A DNA stretch of 64,000 nucleotides, from NCBI GenBank assembly GCA_963844565.1, contig CAWJON010000002.1, forward strand, positions 868,001 through 932,000. Direction: 5' to 3'. The DNA comes from JAFEDN01 sp963844565 (GTDB lineage: Bacteria > Pseudomonadota > Gammaproteobacteria > Coxiellales > Coxiellaceae). The notes below the pieces were generated by a model that was not told the DNA's origin, searched no databases, and saw nothing but the letters and a program-made list of their open reading frames with translations. The first letter of the stretch is position 1, and each line of letters begins with the position of its first letter. The position numbers were made by a program, and so were the translations under genes. Positions 40,768-49,142 of this stretch are shown one piece after another.

Positions 40768-42108
40768 TTGTCTCAACTTACTAATTTCAATTTAATTACT
40801 TTTTTAAAGAACGAATTAAATTTTTACCTTTCGGATTCAGAAGGTGTGTTTGTCATTGCCTATAGTGGGGGATTGGATTCCCACGTTCTGTTGCATGCAA
40901 TATCAAAGTTACGCGCTCTCGTCAATGGATTAAAGCTAACTGCCATTCATGTCAACCATGGCTTAAGCCCCAATGCTGCTAATTGGCAACAGCATTGTGA
41001 AAAAATCAGCTCTGCATTGCAAATTAAACTTCACAGTGAACTTATTTTAGCAAAGCCGTCAAAAGGCGAAAGCATTGAAGCCTGGGCTCGTCAAGTTCGA
41101 TATGAACAATTTAAAAAATATATGAATTCCAAAACAATTCTATTAACAGCCCATACTCAAGATGATCAAGCTGAAACTGTTTTACTACAAATGATGAGGG
41201 GAGCAGGGCCAGCTGGATTATCCGCCATGGTTAAAGAGCAGGGATTTTTATCGGGTAAATTAGTTCGTCCGTTATTATCATTAACTCGCCGACAGCTTGA
41301 ATCATATGCCAGAGATAACCAATTAGAGTGGATTGAAGATGAAAGTAATACGAACCTGTCGTTTGATCGGAACTTTCTACGTCATCAAGTTATTCCGCAT
41401 CTAAAGCAACGTTGGCCAGGATTATCAAAAAATTTATCGCGCACGGCGCAAAATTGCCGAGAGGCAACCACAATATTAAACGATATTGGCTATCAAGATA
41501 TGATTTCTTGTCAACCTGTATCTAATCAATTATTGATTCCAGATTTAATTAAATTAAATTTGGAGAGGCAGCGCAATACCATACGTGTTTGGTTAAAAAG
41601 TTTAGGTTGTCAGCTGCCTAACAGCCGTCATTTGGAAAGAATATTTCAAGATTTGATTCACAGTCGTCATGACTGTAGTCCACTTTTTTCTTGGGGAAAA
41701 TGGTCCTTACGAAGATTTAGAAATTGTATAATTTTGCTCGAGCGTATAAATCCAGATGAAACTGTCCCGATAAAATTCCCATGGGATTTTACTTCGGATT
41801 TATCTCTTCCTAATCAAGGAAAATTGACTGCGGTGGTAAAAAAAAATGGTCCTTTGACTCTCAAATTGAACCGAGAACAGGTGACCGTTCGTTTCAGGCA
41901 AGGTGGGGAACGCTGCCAACCAGCGGGTAAAAAGCACAACTCACCTTTGAAAAAATTGTTTCAAGAATGGCAAATTCCTCCGTGGCAAAGAGATAAAATA
42001 CCTTTGTTGTATCACGGGAAGGAGTTGATCAGCGTAATAGGTTATTGCGTTTGCGAGGGTTATGGCGCCTCGCCAGGTGAGGAAGGCTGGTTAATCAGCG
42101 GCGTATAA
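40768..42108 (+). CDS. tilS: tRNA(Ile)-lysidine synthase
   Basis: TilS modifies C34 of tRNA-Ile (CAU) to lysidine, allowing AUA decoding. The PP-loop motif IAYSGGLDSHVLLHAI is near the N-terminus, and LTAHTQDDQAETVLLQMMRGAGPAGLSAM follows. The C-terminal domain (VRFRQGGERCQPAGKKHNSPLKKLFQEWQIPPWQRDKIPLLY) is the family-specific TilS_C. Length 446 aa. The start is TTG at 40768; no better start in frame gives the full PP-loop region. It closes this transcript; the palindromic element follows. Confidence 0.95.
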   Translation: MSQLTNFNLITFLKNELNFYLSDSEGVFVIAYSGGLDSHVLLHAISKLRALVNGLKLTAIHVNHGLSPNAANWQQHCEKISSALQIKLHSELILAKPSKGESIEAWARQVRYEQFKKYMNSKTILLTAHTQDDQAETVLLQMMRGAGPAGLSAMVKEQGFLSGKLVRPLLSLTRRQLESYARDNQLEWIEDESNTNLSFDRNFLRHQVIPHLKQRWPGLSKNLSRTAQNCREATTILNDIGYQDMISCQPVSNQLLIPDLIKLNLERQRNTIRVWLKSLGCQLPNSRHLERIFQDLIHSRHDCSPLFSWGKWSLRRFRNCIILLERINPDETVPIKFPWDFTSDLSLPNQGKLTAVVKKNGPLTLKLNREQVTVRFRQGGERCQPAGKKHNSPLKKLFQEWQIPPWQRDKIPLLYHGKELISVIGYCVCEGYGASPGEEGWLISGV

Positions 42109-42125
42109 ATTTCGAGAACTAACCG

Positions 42126-42369
42126 ACTCCGCTTTGTTCAGCGACATCCGCCTACTCGCAGGTTTTGTGAAAACGGGTCCTGTCAACGGAGATATTTTCG
42201 TGCTCGCTGCGGCAATAAATAGCTGGTGCAATACACTGTAAGCACCATCGTGCAAGGTGAACTTTAATTACGATGAACTCATTCCGAATTGCCTCCGCTG
42301 CGCGCGAAAATATCTCCGTTGCCACCCGTTGCAAAGTTCGCTGGCGGATGCGCTGAACAAAGCTATGCA
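42126..42369 (-). repeat. MITE-like palindromic element, copy B (inverted relative to copy A)
   Basis: The reverse complement aligns with 3626-3871 along its length. It has a perfect 12-bp terminal inverted repeat (CTTTGTTCAGCG at 42132-42143 against 42351-42362) and a perfect 16-bp inner repeat (AACGGAGATATTTTCG at 42185-42200 against 42305-42320). Sequences differ from copy A, but both arms changed together. The rest of the tilS/ABC-F gap, 42370-42562, holds the REP-like unit below and nothing else recognisable. Confidence 0.85.
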
Positions 42370-42451
42370 GGACGTAGCAGTTCATCTCAGTATTAAGTAA
42401 TCTGCCTCGCCAAATCATCTCGGAATAGGGTAATTGCATTGACCGCATCAT

Positions 42452-42515
42452 CCGTCATTCCGTTGAAAAACGGAATCTAGGATAAATAGTAGCCTTTAGT
42501 CAAGTTCATGCTATT
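42452..42515 (-). repeat. REP-like repeat, unit 2 (inverted)
   Basis: The reverse complement runs TTGCTGAAATAGCATGAACT ... TATTTATCCTAGATT, then an 8-bp hairpin (ATTCCGTT, GAAA loop, AACGGAAT) and GACGGATGAT. Flanks match units at 15450-15540 and 60258-60470, while the hairpin sequence is unrelated. Confidence 0.65.
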
Positions 42516-42562
42516 TCAGCAAGTCTTTCGTAACGTAAATACCTCCTTCTCGATTGCGTGCT

Positions 42563-44404
42563 TTATTCGAATTCTTGAGAGAGCTCTAACCACTCTTGCT
42601 CTGCCTGTTGGAGCTTTCCATTGATCGATTTTTGTTTTTGCACCAAATCTTCTAATTTTTTCAGATTCTCCTTTTTATATAAATTACTATCAGCTAATTG
42701 TTGTTCTAAATTATCTTTTTCAATTTGGAGTTTTTGAATTGATTTTTCTAATTTATTAATCTGATCTTGTAGTTTATATTTGTTGGGTTTGCTTTTAATA
42801 TTTTGAGTTGGTTTTTCAGACTCTTTTTGTGAAAATAACCATTTTTGATAGTCTAGCAAGTCACCAGCAAAAGGCTGTAATTGATGATTGGCAACCAAGA
42901 AGAATTCATCCGCCGTTGTTTGCAATAGGTAACGATCGTGGGAAACTAAAATTAATGCGCCACTGTAGCTTTGTAAAGCTAACGTTAGCGCATTGCGCAT
43001 TTCTAAATCCAAATGATTGGTAGGTTCGTCTAACAAAAGCAAATTAGGGGCTTCCCAAACCAAAAGAGACAAGGCTAAACGTGCTTTTTCGCCACCGGAA
43101 AATTTTTCAATTGAACTTAAAGCCATTTCTCCGGAAAAACCAAAACTTCCCAAAAAGTTACGTAATTGATTGCTGGAGGCTTGCGGATCTTGTTGTTGTA
43201 AATGCCACAATGGACTTTGATTATAATTTAGTTGTTCAATTTGATGTTGCGCATAATAACCTAGACGAACGCCATCAGCCATATAATGGAGGCCTTTACT
43301 CAGTGAAATTTGTTTGGCAATCATTTTAATAAAGGTGGATTTACCAGCTCCGTTGGGGCCCAATAAAGCAGCGCGCATACCTGGATAAATTTGGAAATTT
43401 ATTTTATTAAATATAATATGATTAGAGTTATATTTAACTTCTGCATCAGTTAAGGTAAGCAATGGATTAGGTGGCGGTTTAATCTCGCGGAACTCAAAAT
43501 TAAAGGCTGATTCTGCTTGTACTGCTGTTACCACATCCATTTTTTGAATAGCAGTAAGTCGACTTTGCGCTTGTTTTGCCTTTGAGGCTTTTGCTTTAAA
43601 TCGATTGACGAATTCCATCATGTGGGCAATTTTTTTCTGCTGTTTTTCATAAGTTTTTTGTTGTAGCGCCAATTGCAAAGCGCGTAATTTTTCATAATCA
43701 GAGTAATTGCCCGAGTATGACTTAAGCTGATGTTGATTGACTTCGATGATATGATCGACGCAATTATCCAGGAAAATACGGTCATGAGAAACAATCAATA
43801 AAGTTCCTGAGAATTTTTGCAACCATTTTTCTAACCATAAAATGGCGTCTAAGTCCAAATGATTGGTAGGTTCATCTAGTAAAAGTAAGTCGGCTGGGCA
43901 CATAAGCGTTTGTGCCAAATTTAATCGGGTTCGCCATCCGCCGGAGAAATTTTTTACCGCTTTTTGTTGATCATCATTACTGAATCCAAGCCCATCCAGT
44001 AATTTACCTGCACGCGCCACTGCAGTATAACCGTCTAAATCTGCAATTTTTTGGTGTAAATCGGCAAGTCGAGAAAAATCATTCTTGGATTCAGCAAGTG
44101 TTAAATCATTTTGGGTTTTCCATAGAATTTTATCTCCTTGAACGACAAAATCTAAAGCTGAAATGGATAAAGGCGGTGTTTCCTGGGAAAGATGGCTGAT
44201 GCGCATTTGGCGAGGAATGTTAACCTCACCTCCATCGGGTTGAAGTTCACCGAGCAAGAGTTTAAACAGAGTGGATTTACCGCAACCATTAGGCCCTACC
44301 AAACCGACTTTTTGTTTATCGAAAATGGTTAGGCTCGCATCTTCAAATAATAATCGCGAACCTAATTTTAAATTAAAACCATTGATATTTATCATAATGT
44401 ACAA
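42563..44404 (-). CDS. ABC-F family ATPase (YheS/Uup-like)
   Basis: Duplicated ABC ATPase without membrane domains, 613 aa, of the ABC-F translation-factor group. First module: GPNGCGKSTLFKLL, FSGGWRTRLNLAQTLM, DLLLLDEPTNHLDLDAILWLE. Second: GPNGAGKSTFIKMI, FSGGEKARLALSLLVWE, LLLLDEPTNHLDLEMRNAL. The linker between them (KQQKKIAHMMEFVNRFKAKASKAKQAQSRL) and a C-terminal coiled coil (residues ~545-610) are typical of YheS. ABC-F proteins act on ribosomal E-site tRNA or peptidyl-transfer problems. The start is in the pgpA end; ATG 44404 or 44395 both fit. It is the last gene of the gltA-pgpA group. Confidence 0.92.
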   Translation of the reverse strand: MYIMININGFNLKLGSRLLFEDASLTIFDKQKVGLVGPNGCGKSTLFKLLLGELQPDGGEVNIPRQMRISHLSQETPPLSISALDFVVQGDKILWKTQNDLTLAESKNDFSRLADLHQKIADLDGYTAVARAGKLLDGLGFSNDDQQKAVKNFSGGWRTRLNLAQTLMCPADLLLLDEPTNHLDLDAILWLEKWLQKFSGTLLIVSHDRIFLDNCVDHIIEVNQHQLKSYSGNYSDYEKLRALQLALQQKTYEKQQKKIAHMMEFVNRFKAKASKAKQAQSRLTAIQKMDVVTAVQAESAFNFEFREIKPPPNPLLTLTDAEVKYNSNHIIFNKINFQIYPGMRAALLGPNGAGKSTFIKMIAKQISLSKGLHYMADGVRLGYYAQHQIEQLNYNQSPLWHLQQQDPQASSNQLRNFLGSFGFSGEMALSSIEKFSGGEKARLALSLLVWEAPNLLLLDEPTNHLDLEMRNALTLALQSYSGALILVSHDRYLLQTTADEFFLVANHQLQPFAGDLLDYQKWLFSQKESEKPTQNIKSKPNKYKLQDQINKLEKSIQKLQIEKDNLEQQLADSNLYKKENLKKLEDLVQKQKSINGKLQQAEQEWLELSQEFE

Positions 44405-44882
44405 CTAATAATAAAACCAACCAGGAAATAAGGGCTGCAATGACGTCGTCTAACATTACTCCCAAGCCCCCATGAATATGACGATCGACCCAGCCGATAG
44501 GCGGAGGTTTAAAGATATCTAACAACCGAAACAAAATAAATCCAATTAGAAAATATTGCCAAGTTTTTGGAATACCTAGCATAACCAATGGAAAACTTGC
44601 CATTTCATCCCATGCACAAAGTGGATGATCGGTGGTATTAAAATCTCGATTAGTTTTTCCACACAGCCATATTCCGGCGACTATACAAAGAATAGTAACC
44701 AAGGCATAAACCCAAAGCGGAAATTTGTTGAGGGCTAAACAAATTGGAATGGCGCCTAAAGTAGCCCAGGTTCCAGGCATCCACGGTAATGTGCCCAATC
44801 CAAATGCAGAGGCAACAAAATGAATCGGATTAGTCCAGACGCTTCGTAAATGTTCAGGCGATATCCGCTCCAGTTTCGTCAT
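44373..44882 (-). CDS. pgpA: Phosphatidylglycerophosphatase A
   Basis: PgpA dephosphorylates phosphatidylglycerophosphate to phosphatidylglycerol in the inner membrane. Length 169 aa; the family pattern is present: FGLGTLPWMPGTWATLGAIPI, then DHPLCAWDEMASFPLVMLGIPKTW with conserved Asp/Glu, RLLDIFKPPPIGWVDRHIHGGLGVMLDDVIAALISWL. Four hydrophobic segments are seen. It overlaps gltA by 4 bp and the ABC-F gene by about 30 bp. Confidence 0.94.
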   Translation of the reverse strand: MTKLERISPEHLRSVWTNPIHFVASAFGLGTLPWMPGTWATLGAIPICLALNKFPLWVYALVTILCIVAGIWLCGKTNRDFNTTDHPLCAWDEMASFPLVMLGIPKTWQYFLIGFILFRLLDIFKPPPIGWVDRHIHGGLGVMLDDVIAALISWLVLLLVVHYDKYQWF

Positions 44883-46159
44883 TCTGTTTTAGGCAGGTTT
44901 CTGGCTTTTGCCCCCGTATAAAGTTGTCTTGGACGGGCAATCCGCGAATTAGGATCAGACATCATTTCCATCCAATGTGAAACCCATCCCACCGTTCGAG
45001 CAACCGCAAAGATAACGGTGAATAAATTGGTTGGGATGCCCAAAGCGCTAAGGGTTAAACCTGAATAAAAATCCACATTAGGATAAAGTTTCTTTTCAAT
45101 AAAATAATTATCTTCAAGTGCAATTTTTTCCAGTTTCATCGCCAGTTTAAACAGAGGCTCTTCATGACGTCCTGTTGCCTCTAATACTTGATGGCAGGTT
45201 TCGCGCATCACTCTGGCGCGAGGATCGTAGTTTTTATAAACACGATGGCCAAATCCCATCAATCTGAAAGGATCATTTTTGTCTTTTGCTCGTTTAATAT
45301 ACTCATTAATTTTATCTTCACTGCCTATTTCATGCAGCATCTTTAAACAAGCTTCGTTGGCCCCTCCATGCGCCGGTCCCCACAAAGCTACAATTCCTGC
45401 TGCGAGGCACGCGATAGGATCTGCACCGGTAGAAGCTGCCATCCTAACCGTGGAAGTTGAGGCGTTTTGTTCATGATCAGCATGCAGTGTGAAAATTCTA
45501 TCCATCGCCTGTACGTAGGTTGGGTTTAATTCCCAGTCTTTCTTAGCGGTTGAAAACAGCATATGCAAAAAATTTTCGGAATAAGTCAAATTTTCTTGAA
45601 AAGGAACAAATGCTTGTTTGAGGGAATGCTTATAGCATTGTGTAGCCAGAACCGGGATTTTGGCGAGAGCTGCAATGGCCGCTCGTTCTTGATCTTCAGC
45701 TTTTGAAAGGTTTTGCATGCCATGATAATAGGAGGATAGAGCGCTAACTACGCTGGCCATCATTGCCATAGGATGAGCATCTTGGCGAAATCCTACATAT
45801 ATTTTTTGGAGTCCTTCGGGTACGTTAGCATTGGCGTTTATATTTGAGATAAATTCTTTTTTTTGGGTGCTATTGGGCAATTCACCCTTCATCAGTAAGT
45901 AACAGACGTCCATATAATCACAATGATCCGCAAGCTGGTCAATGGAATAACCGCGATACAAAAGAATACCTTCATCGCCATCTATGTAAGTAATTTTTGA
46001 TTCACAAGAAGCAGTTGACAGAAAGCCAGGATCAAAAGTGAAATAGCCATGGTTAACTATGGTTTTTACGTCAATAACTTCAGGCCCCAGAGTTCCTGGT
46101 AAAATAGGAAGGTTGATTTGCTGATCAGCAATTTGCAACTTTGCTTGCTTTCCGCTCAT
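44879..46159 (-). CDS. gltA: Citrate synthase
   Basis: Condenses acetyl-CoA and oxaloacetate at entry of the TCA cycle. Length 426 aa and the N-terminal domain with YFTFDPGFLSTASCESKITYIDGDEGILLYRGYSIDQLA mark the hexameric gram-negative type II enzyme. The catalytic His residues are in LWGPAHGGANEACLKML and LMGFGHRVYKNYDPRA; the Asp is in PNVDFYSG. It is divergent from gltX with 112 bp between. It overlaps pgpA by 4 bp. Confidence 0.97.
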   Translation of the reverse strand: MSGKQAKLQIADQQINLPILPGTLGPEVIDVKTIVNHGYFTFDPGFLSTASCESKITYIDGDEGILLYRGYSIDQLADHCDYMDVCYLLMKGELPNSTQKKEFISNINANANVPEGLQKIYVGFRQDAHPMAMMASVVSALSSYYHGMQNLSKAEDQERAAIAALAKIPVLATQCYKHSLKQAFVPFQENLTYSENFLHMLFSTAKKDWELNPTYVQAMDRIFTLHADHEQNASTSTVRMAASTGADPIACLAAGIVALWGPAHGGANEACLKMLHEIGSEDKINEYIKRAKDKNDPFRLMGFGHRVYKNYDPRARVMRETCHQVLEATGRHEEPLFKLAMKLEKIALEDNYFIEKKLYPNVDFYSGLTLSALGIPTNLFTVIFAVARTVGWVSHWMEMMSDPNSRIARPRQLYTGAKARNLPKTE

Positions 46160-46271
46160 TCTCTTCGTGCTCCGTGTTGAATAATGTTGTCTCTATAATA
46201 TAACATCTAAACCCACAAAATTTAAGTATATCAGATGGGACTACTATTTTTGTTTATGCTAGAATAAAAAA

Positions 46272-47687
46272 ATGTCATATCCTTTAAATAAAACCACTAA
46301 AACACGTTTTTGTCCCAGTCCAACTGGACTAGTACATTTAGGCAATCTACGTACCGCGTTGTTTTGCTATTTATTAGCAAAAAGTGTCGGAGGGAACTTT
46401 TTGTTGCGGATTGAAGACACGGATTTTGAGCGTTCAGAGGCGCGTTATTCCGAGCAGTTGCAACTTGATTTGTTGTGGCTGGGACTAGAATGGCAAGAGG
46501 GGCCTGGTCATGAACAAGGAAGGGGACCTTATTTTCAGTCTCAACGGAATAGCATTTATACTGACTATTATCAGCGTCTACTCACCACACGAGCAGCCTA
46601 CCCCTGTTTTTGTACCGAAGAAGAATTAGCATTAGTCCGAAAAATTCAGCGTTCTTCAGGTAAACCGCCACGTTACCCAGGGACATGCCAATTTTTAACG
46701 CAAGAGGAAATTGACGCCAAAATAAACGCTGGTCGGAAACCCACATTACGCTTTCATATCCCGGCTGGACAAGAAGTGGTGTTTACGGATTTGGTTAGAG
46801 GTGAACAGCGGTTTCAAACCGATGATTTAGGCGATTTTATTATTCGTCGCCAAGATGGAACTGCGCCGTTTTTATTTTGTAATGCCATTGATGACGCCTT
46901 GATGGAAGTCACTCACGTATTACGTGGTGAGGATCACGTCGCCAATACACCTCGGCAAATTTTGATTCTCGAAGCATTAGGTTTACCAATACCTGATTAT
47001 GGACATATCTCTATGATTTTGGGTCCGGATGGGAGCCCATTATCAAAGCGTCACGGTAGCCGTTCATTGGTGGCATTAAGAAATGAAGGGTATTTACCGT
47101 TGGCGATTGCTAATTATCTGGGCAGATTGGGTCATTTCTATGGTCATGATCATACACTTTCTTTAGCAGGTTTAGCGAGTGAATTTAAGGCGGAGTGTTT
47201 AAATACTTCTCCTGCTAAATATAATGAAGATCAATTGGATCATTGGCAGAAAAAAATTGTGGATCAATTAACTGAGGATGAAGCTTGGCAATGGTTAGGG
47301 GAGGAGATCCAGCAGTTAGTGCCTTTATCCCAACGACAGTTATTTTTAGCAGCGGTAAAACCCAATATCACCTTTCCAGCGGATGCTAAAAAATGGGCAA
47401 CCGTGTTCTTTACTAATTTTGAACTTAAGGAAATGATATCCACTCATCCCGACTATTTTAAGGAAGCCTTAAATGCTTTTGACCAATTCGGTGCGGAAGC
47501 ATCAAAAATCTTGGATCATCTTAAATTTAAATTAAATTTAAAAGGTCAGCCTTTGTTTCTTCCATTGCGCATGGCGTTGACCGGCGCTAGCCATGGCCCG
47601 GAGCTGGCAAAAATTATGAATTTGCTCCAACCTTCGGAAATTAAATCACGTTTAATAAGGGCTAAACAGCTTGTTGAAAATTTATAA
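46272..47687 (+). CDS. gltX: Glutamyl-tRNA synthetase
   Basis: Class I synthetase charging tRNA-Glu, 471 aa. The HIGH-like motif is FCPSPTGLVHLGNLRTALF (residues ~13-31) and the KMSKS-like motif is SPLSKRHGSRS. ALLCFYLLAKSVGGNFLLRIEDTDFERS-like and HVLRGEDHVANTPRQILILEALG segments are typical. The C-terminal helical anticodon-binding domain is complete. Its 3' end overlaps cysS by 17 bp, suggesting coupled translation. Confidence 0.96.
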   Translation: MSYPLNKTTKTRFCPSPTGLVHLGNLRTALFCYLLAKSVGGNFLLRIEDTDFERSEARYSEQLQLDLLWLGLEWQEGPGHEQGRGPYFQSQRNSIYTDYYQRLLTTRAAYPCFCTEEELALVRKIQRSSGKPPRYPGTCQFLTQEEIDAKINAGRKPTLRFHIPAGQEVVFTDLVRGEQRFQTDDLGDFIIRRQDGTAPFLFCNAIDDALMEVTHVLRGEDHVANTPRQILILEALGLPIPDYGHISMILGPDGSPLSKRHGSRSLVALRNEGYLPLAIANYLGRLGHFYGHDHTLSLAGLASEFKAECLNTSPAKYNEDQLDHWQKKIVDQLTEDEAWQWLGEEIQQLVPLSQRQLFLAAVKPNITFPADAKKWATVFFTNFELKEMISTHPDYFKEALNAFDQFGAEASKILDHLKFKLNLKGQPLFLPLRMALTGASHGPELAKIMNLLQPSEIKSRLIRAKQLVENL

Positions 47688-49050
47688 TAGTCTGCCAAGA
47701 AAAAAACAGGAATTTAAACCGATCATTCCCGGCAAAATAAATTTATATGCTTGTGGAAATACGGTTTATGATTATTGCCACATCGGTCATGCGCGTTCGA
47801 TGATCATGTTTGATGTGATCATTCGCTATTTGCGTTATCAAGGCTATGAAGTAACTTATGTCCGAAATATCACCGATATTGATGACAAAATAATAAAAAG
47901 GGCATTGGAAAATAAAGAATCCATTTCTGAATTGACTCGCCGATTTATCGAAGCTCAGCGTGAAGATGAATTGGCGCTTGGCTTATTAAAACCAACCTTT
48001 GAACCGAGAGCGACAGAATTCATCGAACCGATGATAGATCTAATCAAAGAATTATGTGAGCAAGGCTTTGCCTATGTTGCCGAAAATGGTGATGTTTATT
48101 TTGATGTGCGCAAATTCAAAGATTATGGAAAGTTGTCAAAACGCAAGATCGAAGAATTACGTTCCGGTGTACGAATTGAATTAAATGATATCAAACGCGA
48201 TCCTTTAGATTTTGTTTTATGGAAAATTTCAAAACCCGATGAACCCAAGTGGCCCTCACCTTGGGGTGAAGGACGGCCAGGCTGGCATATTGAATGTTCG
48301 GCGATGTCAACCCGTCTTTTAGGTCAACCATTTGATATTCATGGCGGCGGTATGGATTTGAAATTTCCGCATCATGAAAATGAAATTGCCCAATCTGAAG
48401 CAGCAAATGGAAAAGAGTTCGCTAAAGTTTGGATGCACGTTGGCTTGTTGCAAATCAATAAAGAAAAAATGTCAAAATCACTTGGAAATTTTTTAACTAT
48501 TCGAGACGCCTTAGCCAAACATCATCCAGAAGTATTACGATATTTTATGATCTCGGGTAATTATCGAAGTCCAGTTAATTATTCTGCTGAAAACCTGTCT
48601 CAGGCAGCGCATGCTGTGCATCATTTCTATTTAACCTTGCGAGATTTACCCAACGTTGAAATCATTAAAAACGGCGATGCTTATCAGCAAAAATTTCAGA
48701 CGGCTATGGACGATGACTTTAACACACCGCTTGCACTCGCCGTCTTGTTTGATTTGTCTAAAGAAATTAACCGTCAGCGGAATCTAGATATCCAGCAGGC
48801 CGCAGAATTAGGCGCCGTATTAAAACAATTAGGCAATGTGCTTGGAATCTTGCAGAGCTCACCCGAGGATTTTTTGCGCGGGAGCTTGCAAACGGATGAA
48901 GCTACCCAAATAGAAAAGTTGATTTTAGCGCGTAATCAGGCGCGAGCAGCAAAAGATTGGCAAGAAGCAGACCGTATACGCCAGCAGCTGTTAAGTATGG
49001 GTGTTGTGTTGGAAGATGCTTCCACCGGCACAAATTGGCGCCGATTGTAA
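47671..49050 (+). CDS. cysS: Cysteinyl-tRNA synthetase
   Basis: Class I synthetase for tRNA-Cys, 459 aa. The HIGH motif is YACGNTVYDYCHIGHARSMI (with the zinc Cys), and zinc ligands appear in WHIECSAMS and HHENEIAQSEA. KMSKS is intact (INKEKMSKSLGNFLTI). The start is TTG 47671 or 47674 inside the gltX end. The 92-bp gap to the next gene includes a hairpin at the next start. The C-terminal DALR domain is readable (RNQARAAKDWQEADRIRQQLLSMGVVLEDA). Confidence 0.96.
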   Translation: MLKIYNSLPRKKQEFKPIIPGKINLYACGNTVYDYCHIGHARSMIMFDVIIRYLRYQGYEVTYVRNITDIDDKIIKRALENKESISELTRRFIEAQREDELALGLLKPTFEPRATEFIEPMIDLIKELCEQGFAYVAENGDVYFDVRKFKDYGKLSKRKIEELRSGVRIELNDIKRDPLDFVLWKISKPDEPKWPSPWGEGRPGWHIECSAMSTRLLGQPFDIHGGGMDLKFPHHENEIAQSEAANGKEFAKVWMHVGLLQINKEKMSKSLGNFLTIRDALAKHHPEVLRYFMISGNYRSPVNYSAENLSQAAHAVHHFYLTLRDLPNVEIIKNGDAYQQKFQTAMDDDFNTPLALAVLFDLSKEINRQRNLDIQQAAELGAVLKQLGNVLGILQSSPEDFLRGSLQTDEATQIEKLILARNQARAAKDWQEADRIRQQLLSMGVVLEDASTGTNWRRL

Positions 49051-49122
49051 CATACTAAAAATATATAAGTTTTTGTGTTGTAGTGCTTTTTTATATAGAA
49101 TTAAGGATCCCTTAACTTTAGG

Positions 49123-49141
49123 GGTGTATCTTTAATACACC
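49123..49141 (+). promoter_or_regulatory. Hairpin directly before the 2143-aa gene's start
   Basis: GGTGTAT at 49123-49129 pairs perfectly with ATACACC at 49135-49141, loop CTTTA, and ATG follows at 49143. The only Shine-Dalgarno-like bases (AGGGG) run into the stem. The structure could limit ribosome access and make translation conditional (temperature, factor). Sequence-based inference only. Confidence 0.4.
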
Positions 49142-49142
49142 T

